From: an uncultured Oscillospiraceae bacterium
GTDB lineage: Bacteria > Bacillota > Clostridia > Oscillospirales > Acutalibacteraceae
Reading direction: 5' to 3'
Assembly (NCBI GenBank): GCA_902478455.1
Contig: CABSLJ010000092.1
Coordinates: 1-9,541 of the forward strand
Length of the DNA stretch: 9,541 nt
Shown here: piece after piece, positions 5,904 through 9,541 of the stretch
Layout: every line of letters begins with the position of its first letter
Numbering within the stretch: the first letter of the stretch is position 1
Notes under the pieces: model-generated
What the model saw: the letters and a program-made list of their open reading frames with translations, nothing else
What the model was told of the DNA's origin: nothing
Databases searched by the model: none
Position numbers and translations under genes: made by a program

Positions 5904-6956
5904 ATGACGACGATCGAGCAGAGAAAAAAACGCTGGCTGGAATTCTACGACCTGAATTCCGATGTCAACTATCTTTATGAAATTTACGTGCCCTATGTGC
6001 GCAAGGGCGTTGCCGAGCGGTCCAAGCCGGCCTTTTGGCCTGAGCTGTGGCGGGAGCGGATCGATTGGATTCTGTATGAATATGAAAACAAGTTGGAATG
6101 CTGCCGTCTTTTGGAGGACGACCGTCTGCCCTACCTTACGATGCTGACCGGCACGGATATTTTTGCGGAGGCCTTTGGCTGCTGGGTGCACCGGCCGCCG
6201 GACAACCGTCCTTTCGCGCTTCCTTTTGTGCACACCGCCGCCGAGGCGGCCCGCGTGAAGGTGCCGAGGCTGGAGGATTCCACTCTGTCCTATCTGTTCG
6301 AGATGGCCGACATCCTGCGGGAAAAGGCGGGAAAAGACGCCCTCTTCAAGCCGGTCGATCTGCAAAGTCCGATGGACATCGCCGCCCTCATCTGGGACAA
6401 AAACGATCTTTTCCCCGCCATGGTGGAGGAGCCCGAGGCGGTCAAGGAGCTGTGCTGCAAAACCCACGAGCTGCTCACCAGCTTTCTGGACGAATGGTTT
6501 CGCCGCTATGGGAAAACCTTTATCGCCCACCATCCCGATTATTACATGCCTTATGGCGTGACCCTGTCGGAGGATGAGGCCGGTTCGGTCAGCCCGGAAA
6601 TGTTTGAAGAGTTTTTTCTTCCGCACCTGACTGCGCTCTCTGAGCGGTATGGACAGATCGGCATCCACTGCTGCGCCAACGCCATGCATCAGTGGGAGAA
6701 CTTCAAGAAGATTCCCAATCTGCGGCTGCTCAACCTCGCGCAGCCGGACGACGTCATCGAAAAGGCCTATCGAGTATTCGAGGGACACACCTGCGTGTTT
6801 ATGATGGGCGGAAAGCGCTCGCTGCCGGAGGATTTCTCCTCCCGCACCCATGTCGTCTCCCTTTTTGAGGTGGATTCCTTCGACAAAGCGGTCGAGCTGG
6901 GCAAGAGGCTCAGCGAGCTTTCCCGCCGGGAAGAATGGTTTGCAAAGCACAATTAA
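5904..6956 (+). CDS. Uroporphyrinogen decarboxylase (URO-D)/MtaA superfamily protein
   Basis: A 350-residue TIM-barrel-type protein of the URO-D superfamily, which includes heme-pathway HemE and corrinoid-dependent methyltransferases (MtaA, MtbA, CmuA). The N-terminal arginine-rich substrate motif of true HemE (FMRQAGR) is absent, so tetrapyrrole decarboxylation is unlikely. It has IGIHCCANAMHQW (252-264): His255-x-Cys257 resembles the zinc-binding H-x-C of MtaA/MtbA, and Cys297 (GHTCVFMMGG) could be a third ligand. Other family-like stretches are DLQSPMDIAALIWDKNDLF (152-170) and PEMFEEFFLPHL (231-242). No corrinoid protein, MtaB-type partner or heme gene is in view. It has a good ribosome binding site (AGGGGTG, 7 bases, 5 nt spacing) and is monocistronic, closed by a strong terminator. 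A methyl-transfer role is inference only. Confidence 0.82.
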   Translation: MTTIEQRKKRWLEFYDLNSDVNYLYEIYVPYVRKGVAERSKPAFWPELWRERIDWILYEYENKLECCRLLEDDRLPYLTMLTGTDIFAEAFGCWVHRPPDNRPFALPFVHTAAEAARVKVPRLEDSTLSYLFEMADILREKAGKDALFKPVDLQSPMDIAALIWDKNDLFPAMVEEPEAVKELCCKTHELLTSFLDEWFRRYGKTFIAHHPDYYMPYGVTLSEDEAGSVSPEMFEEFFLPHLTALSERYGQIGIHCCANAMHQWENFKKIPNLRLLNLAQPDDVIEKAYRVFEGHTCVFMMGGKRSLPEDFSSRTHVVSLFEVDSFDKAVELGKRLSELSRREEWFAKHN

Positions 6957-6970
6957 ATCGACGCGCTGCC

Positions 6971-7011
6971 GAACCGGACCGCTTTTGGCGGTTCGGTTCT
7001 CTTTTGCTTTC
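6971..7011 (+). terminator. Strong intrinsic terminator after the URO-D-like gene
   Basis: GAACCGGACCGC (6971-6982) pairs with GCGGTTCGGTTC (6988-6999) over 12 bp with one G-U, closing a 5-nt TTTTG loop, and is followed by the T-rich tract TCTTTTGCTTTC. It lies 15 bp after the stop codon. Confidence 0.88.
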
Positions 7012-7218
7012 TGATAGTAAGATACCGCAATTGTCCGCTCTTTTCAATTCCCTTTCGGCGGATTATTTGGCCCCAAATCGGGAAAGATGCTAAAGAATGC
7101 TTGACTGCCGGAATCGGCGCCCCGTCTTTTCCGCCGCGGATGGCGGAGAGGACTGTTTTTTCCTGGTTCCGGCGGAGGTCAAACGCAATCTACCGATGGA
7201 AGGACCTGAATCACTGCG
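7012..7218 (+). other. Intergenic leader before the PBP gene
   Basis: No gene is convincing here. It holds the inverted repeat ATTTGG-CC-CCAAAT (7065-7078), a possible operator; a GCCG/CGGC and a CCGCC/GGCGG hairpin; and a strong but orphan Shine-Dalgarno GGAGGT (7174-7179) with no start codon at normal distance. A 24-codon frame from ATG 7196 (overlapping the PBP start) is too far from it to be credible. No good sigma-A promoter is visible. Confidence 0.3.
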
Positions 7219-8871
7219 ATGGGATGTACCAAAAAGATGGGCCGGCGGACGGTCATATTGTTTTCCTTGATTATTTTATGTTGCTGTCTGATGATCCTGC
7301 GCGTCTATTCCCTTGCGCAGGGGGATGGACTCTCCGAGGCGGCGGCGCGGCAAAGCTCCTACCGGCTGGACATCGCCCATTTCCGCGGCGCGATTTACGA
7401 TTGCAATATGGAAAAGCTGGTTTCTCAGGACAGAGACACCATCGCCGCCGTCGCGCCAAGTGTGAAATCAGCGGCGGTGCTTTCCGGCCTTCTGCCCAAA
7501 TCGGAGATGGAGTCTGTTTTCAGCCTTCTGCAAAGCGGCAAGCCCTTTGCCCTCAGGTTGGACCAACCGCTTGACTCTGGGGAGGATATCGATGTCTTTC
7601 AGGTGGACGTGCGCTACCGGGAAGCGCAGCTCGCCCCGCACGTCATCGGCTACTGCGACGGCAGCGGAACAGGAATTTCCGGCATAGAGCTCGCCTATGA
7701 CGATTGGCTTTCGGCTGATCAGGGCGAGATTTCGGTGCTTTATAAGGTGGACGCCATCAACCGCGTGCTGGCCGGAGAGCAACGGGAGGTGACCGATACC
7801 TCCGCCCTCAAAAACCGCGGCGTTGTTCTCACGCTTGACAGCGGTCTCCAGAAGCTGGCCGAGGAGGTCGCCAAAAAGCACATGGAAAAGGGTGCGGTGA
7901 TCATCAACGATGTCGCCACCGGAGAGATCCGCGCGCTTGTCAGCCTGCCGGATTTTTCTCCGCTCGCCCTTGCCGACGTTCTCGACGATGAGGACGCCCC
8001 GCTGATCAACCGCGCCTTTTCCTCTTACAACATCGGCTCGGTGTTCAAACTGGTGTCGGCCGCGGCGGCGCTGGAATACGGGCTTTCGCCGGAGATCACC
8101 TACGAATGCACCGGCGGAATTGAGGTCGACGGCACCACCTTCCACTGCTACAACAGCAAAGCGCACGGCGCCATGGACATGCACGAGGCAATCGCTCAGT
8201 CCTGCAACGCCTATTTTATTCATCTGATGCAGATGGTACCCCCTGAGCGATTTATAGAAACGGCCAAGGCGTTCGGCTTTGGTACGGCGACCGAGTTCGC
8301 CCCCGGCATGAGCTCGTCCGCCGGCATTCTGACCGAGCTTTCGGCCATCCGCAACAGCAAGGCGTTGGCCAATCTTTCCTTTGGTCAAGGCGACCTGATG
8401 TCCACACCGGTGCAGGTGGCAGCCCTGGTCAACGCCATCGCCTGCGGAGGGGAATACAGACCCTTAAGCCTTGTGAAGGGTCTGGTCGATGAAGAAGGCA
8501 ATTTTACGGAGCAGAATGAGCCCGTTCCGGCCAGGCGGGTCATTTCCGAACGGACGGCCCAACTGCTGGAAGAATACATGATCTCTTCGGTCGAATACGG
8601 CACCAGCGTGTGGGGCAAGCCGGAGCACGGTCAGGCGGCTGCAAAGACGGCCACGGCCGAAACCGGCCTCAAGGTGGACGACCGCCGTGTGGTGCAGGCC
8701 TGGTTTTCCGGCTATTATCCGGTGGGTAATCCGCTTTATACCATCACCATTCTGGTAGAGGACGGCGACGGAGGAGGCACGAGCTGCGGCCCCATTTTCC
8801 GGGACATCACAGAGGCGATCTATCAGCACGAGCTCCTTCCGCCCTCCGAACGGGCAAAGGGAGGGTATTAA
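7219..8871 (+). CDS. Class B penicillin-binding protein (D,D-transpeptidase), small FtsI/SpoVD-like type
   Basis: A 550-residue membrane-anchored transpeptidase that would cross-link peptidoglycan stem peptides outside the membrane. One transmembrane helix (about 11-30, with CCC at 21-23) is followed by a short dimerisation-type domain (about 45-200) and the transpeptidase domain (about 205-540). Motifs: S274-V-F-K277 (catalytic Ser274 in NIGSVFK), S328-C-N330, and K476-T-A478 in AAAKTATAE, where nearly all PBPs have KTG. No PASTA domain. An in-frame TGA at 7207 limits the start to ATG 7219, or to ATG 7237. The ribosome binding site GGAAGGA (7198-7204) is rather far (14 nt). It stands alone between a terminator and a repeat cluster, with no FtsW/RodA partner. 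The KTA change may alter beta-lactam or substrate handling; the protein otherwise looks intact. Confidence 0.93.
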   Translation: MGCTKKMGRRTVILFSLIILCCCLMILRVYSLAQGDGLSEAAARQSSYRLDIAHFRGAIYDCNMEKLVSQDRDTIAAVAPSVKSAAVLSGLLPKSEMESVFSLLQSGKPFALRLDQPLDSGEDIDVFQVDVRYREAQLAPHVIGYCDGSGTGISGIELAYDDWLSADQGEISVLYKVDAINRVLAGEQREVTDTSALKNRGVVLTLDSGLQKLAEEVAKKHMEKGAVIINDVATGEIRALVSLPDFSPLALADVLDDEDAPLINRAFSSYNIGSVFKLVSAAAALEYGLSPEITYECTGGIEVDGTTFHCYNSKAHGAMDMHEAIAQSCNAYFIHLMQMVPPERFIETAKAFGFGTATEFAPGMSSSAGILTELSAIRNSKALANLSFGQGDLMSTPVQVAALVNAIACGGEYRPLSLVKGLVDEEGNFTEQNEPVPARRVISERTAQLLEEYMISSVEYGTSVWGKPEHGQAAAKTATAETGLKVDDRRVVQAWFSGYYPVGNPLYTITILVEDGDGGGTSCGPIFRDITEAIYQHELLPPSERAKGGY

Positions 8872-8921
8872 GCGGTGGTAACTCTGCCGTTCTCTCTTGC
8901 TTAAATGGTATGGTACGCACA

Positions 8922-8952
8922 GGGTTCGCCCCAACGCCCATCCCGGAAGCCG
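8922..8952 (+). repeat. Truncated copy of the palindromic repeat
   Basis: GTTCGCCCC (8924-8932), ATCCCGGA (8940-8947) and AGCCG (8948-8952) align with the middle of the two full copies downstream, but the left arm of the hairpin is missing. Confidence 0.5.
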
Positions 8953-9057
8953 CGTCTTACCTTCGCCCCGTGCGGATTGCGGGCTTTGACGGGCGAACGG
9001 TGTTCGCCTCTACATTTATCCTGGAAGCCGTGCGTAGGGGCGCACGGTGTGCGCCCG
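8950..9057 (+). repeat. REP/BIME-like repeat, copy 1
   Basis: A 108-bp direct repeat starting CCGCGTCTTACC. It carries hairpin A, GGGCGAAC-GGT-GTTCGCCT (8991-9009, last pair G-U), and hairpin B, GGGCGCAC-GGT-GTGCGCCC (9038-9056). A and B point in opposite directions around a 20-odd base spacer, each ending in the flank GTAGGGGCG or its complement, like bacterial interspersed mosaic elements. It lies in noncoding DNA after the PBP gene. Confidence 0.85.
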
Positions 9058-9097
9058 TCTACTAGCAAAGGGTTTCCTGACGAAAATCCCCGAGGTT

Positions 9098-9204
9098 CCG
9101 CGTCTTACCTTCGCCCGTGCGGATTGCGGGCTTTGACGGGCGAACGGTGTTCGCCCCTACATTTATCCCGGAGGCCGTGCGTAGGGGCGCACAGAGTGCG
9201 CCCG
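9098..9204 (+). repeat. REP/BIME-like repeat, copy 2
   Basis: A 107-bp second copy, 148 bp downstream of the first, differing by one base deletion and five substitutions. Hairpin A is GGGCGAAC-GGT-GTTCGCCC (9138-9156); hairpin B is GGGCGCAC-AGA-GTGCGCCC (9185-9203). The stems are intact and the loop of B has changed from GGT to AGA. TTCGCCC at 9110-9116 can also pair with the left arm of hairpin A, giving a competing fold. Confidence 0.85.
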
Positions 9205-9228
9205 CTTCGCAGGCAACGGAATCGAAAT

Positions 9229-9251
9229 GCGGGCGGACAAAACGCGCCCGC
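9229..9251 (+). repeat. Isolated palindrome, possibly a decayed repeat unit
   Basis: GCGGGCG (9229-9235) pairs perfectly with CGCCCGC (9245-9251) around a 9-nt loop. It shares the GGGCG...CGCCC character of the adjacent repeats but not their flanks. Confidence 0.4.
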
Positions 9252-9278
9252 TCCGGTCAAAACAGCCCTTTCGGGGAA

Positions 9279-9307
9279 TTGACAAAGCGGAATAAGCGAT
9301 CTATAAT
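9279..9307 (+). promoter_or_regulatory. Perfect consensus sigma-A promoter
   Basis: TTGACA (9279-9284), 17-nt spacer, TATAAT (9302-9307): both hexamers match at all positions with ideal spacing. Transcription would start near 9314, at the 5' end of the T-box leader, as expected for a gene controlled mainly by attenuation. Confidence 0.93.
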
Positions 9308-9313
9308 AATTTC

Positions 9314-9541
9314 AGGATTTTGTTTCTGCAACAATAGTATCTGAGAGAAAGGCTAAGAAGGGAAGAGCAGCCCATTCTTCTCCTCGGCAGAGAGGAAACC
9401 GTATGCTGAAAGGTTTCTGCGGAGAGGCGGGTTGCGGCCACCCCGGAGCCCCGCGCGAGGAGCGCGGCGTTTTCCCGCGTTACAGGGAGACAGAGTGACG
9501 CTTTACAGCGTAATTTGGGTGGTACCACGGATTTCTCCTGT
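9314..9541 (+). ncRNA. T-box riboswitch leader, probably alanine-specific (runs off the window)
   Basis: The leader ends with the conserved T-box AATTTGGGTGGTACCACGG (9512-9530), whose bulge TGGT (9520-9523) pairs with the tRNA acceptor end. Stem I features are visible: GAAGAGCAG (9362-9370), AGAGAG (9389-9394) and the apical hairpin GAAACC/GGTTTC (9395-9400, 9412-9417). On its 3' side the triplet GCC (9437-9439) is followed by ACCCCGGAG, the usual position of the specifier codon before a purine. Further hairpins are CCGCGC/GCGCGG (9451-9467) and ACGCT/AGCGT (9498-9511). GCC codes for Ala, and the variable T-box base U requires discriminator A73, which tRNA-Ala has and bacterial tRNA-Gly (alternative GGC at 9436-9438) usually lacks. 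The terminator and the regulated gene, most likely alaS, lie beyond 9541. Confidence 0.9.

Noticed and set aside
7065..7092. Sigma-A promoter (TTGGCC then TAAAGA) before the PBP gene
   Set aside because: Only about four and three matches to the hexamers, with an 18-nt spacer; not distinguishable from background.
7174..7270. Leader peptide (24 codons from ATG 7196) using the strong GGAGGT at 7174-7179
   Set aside because: Spacing of 16 nt is too long and the peptide shows no attenuation-type codon run or similarity; the SD may be fortuitous.
8950..9204. CRISPR array
   Set aside because: Only two long copies with a 40-bp gap, each internally palindromic, and no cas genes; this is an interspersed repeat, not a CRISPR.
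8905..9282. 125-codon plus-strand frame over the repeats
   Set aside because: It is an internally duplicated translation of the palindromic repeat DNA with no ribosome binding site.

Overview
The window is GC-rich bacterial DNA from a low-complexity-operon, Gram-positive-type genome. My best guess is an anaerobic, possibly spore-forming member of the Clostridia (Oscillospiraceae-like). The reasons are the Shine-Dalgarno-led genes, the gene set (DJ-1, 5-formyl-THF cyclo-ligase, MltG with a long Lys-rich cytoplasmic tail, U32 peptidase-like tRNA enzyme, small class B PBP) and an alanine-type T-box riboswitch behind a perfect sigma-A promoter. The first 28 bases are not genomic: they are Nextera/Tn5 sequencing adapter joined to the contig end, so the first gene is truncated artificially.

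Layout. (1) 29-1688, plus strand: a tightly packed operon of a 5'-truncated GNAT acetyltransferase, a DJ-1/PfpI family protein and 5-formyltetrahydrofolate cyclo-ligase, ended by a hairpin. (2) 1723-1791, minus strand: a 22-residue Cys-framed membrane peptide with a good ribosome binding site and a plausible sigma-K-like promoter. It converges on the operon and shares the hairpin as a terminator. (3) 1850-2066: a hairpin-rich leader without a convincing gene. (4) 2067-4753, plus strand: mltG and a U32-family tRNA uridine hydroxylation (TrhP-like) gene overlapping by ATGA, followed by an 18-bp perfect hairpin that also ends the converging AraC gene. (5) 4889-6956: an AraC-type regulator (minus) divergent from a URO-D/MtaA-superfamily protein (plus), closed by a strong intrinsic terminator. 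(6) 7219-8871, plus strand: a short class B penicillin-binding protein whose KTG motif reads KTA. (7) 8872-9541: no gene. It holds a cluster of REP/BIME-like palindromic repeats, two copies of about 107 bp, and then a consensus promoter and a T-box leader. The leader's specifier (GCC) and T-box UGGU both point to tRNA-Ala, so alaS is the probable gene beyond the right edge.

How the genes fit together: mltG and the PBP both act on peptidoglycan at the membrane. The U32 enzyme modifies tRNA wobble uridine, and its adjacency to mltG recalls the Bacillus yrrL-yrrM-yrrN-yrrO cluster, but without the yrrM (trmR) methyltransferase. The AraC/URO-D pair looks like a self-contained, inducible unit of unknown substrate. 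I did not see a phage, CRISPR, defence or transposase gene.
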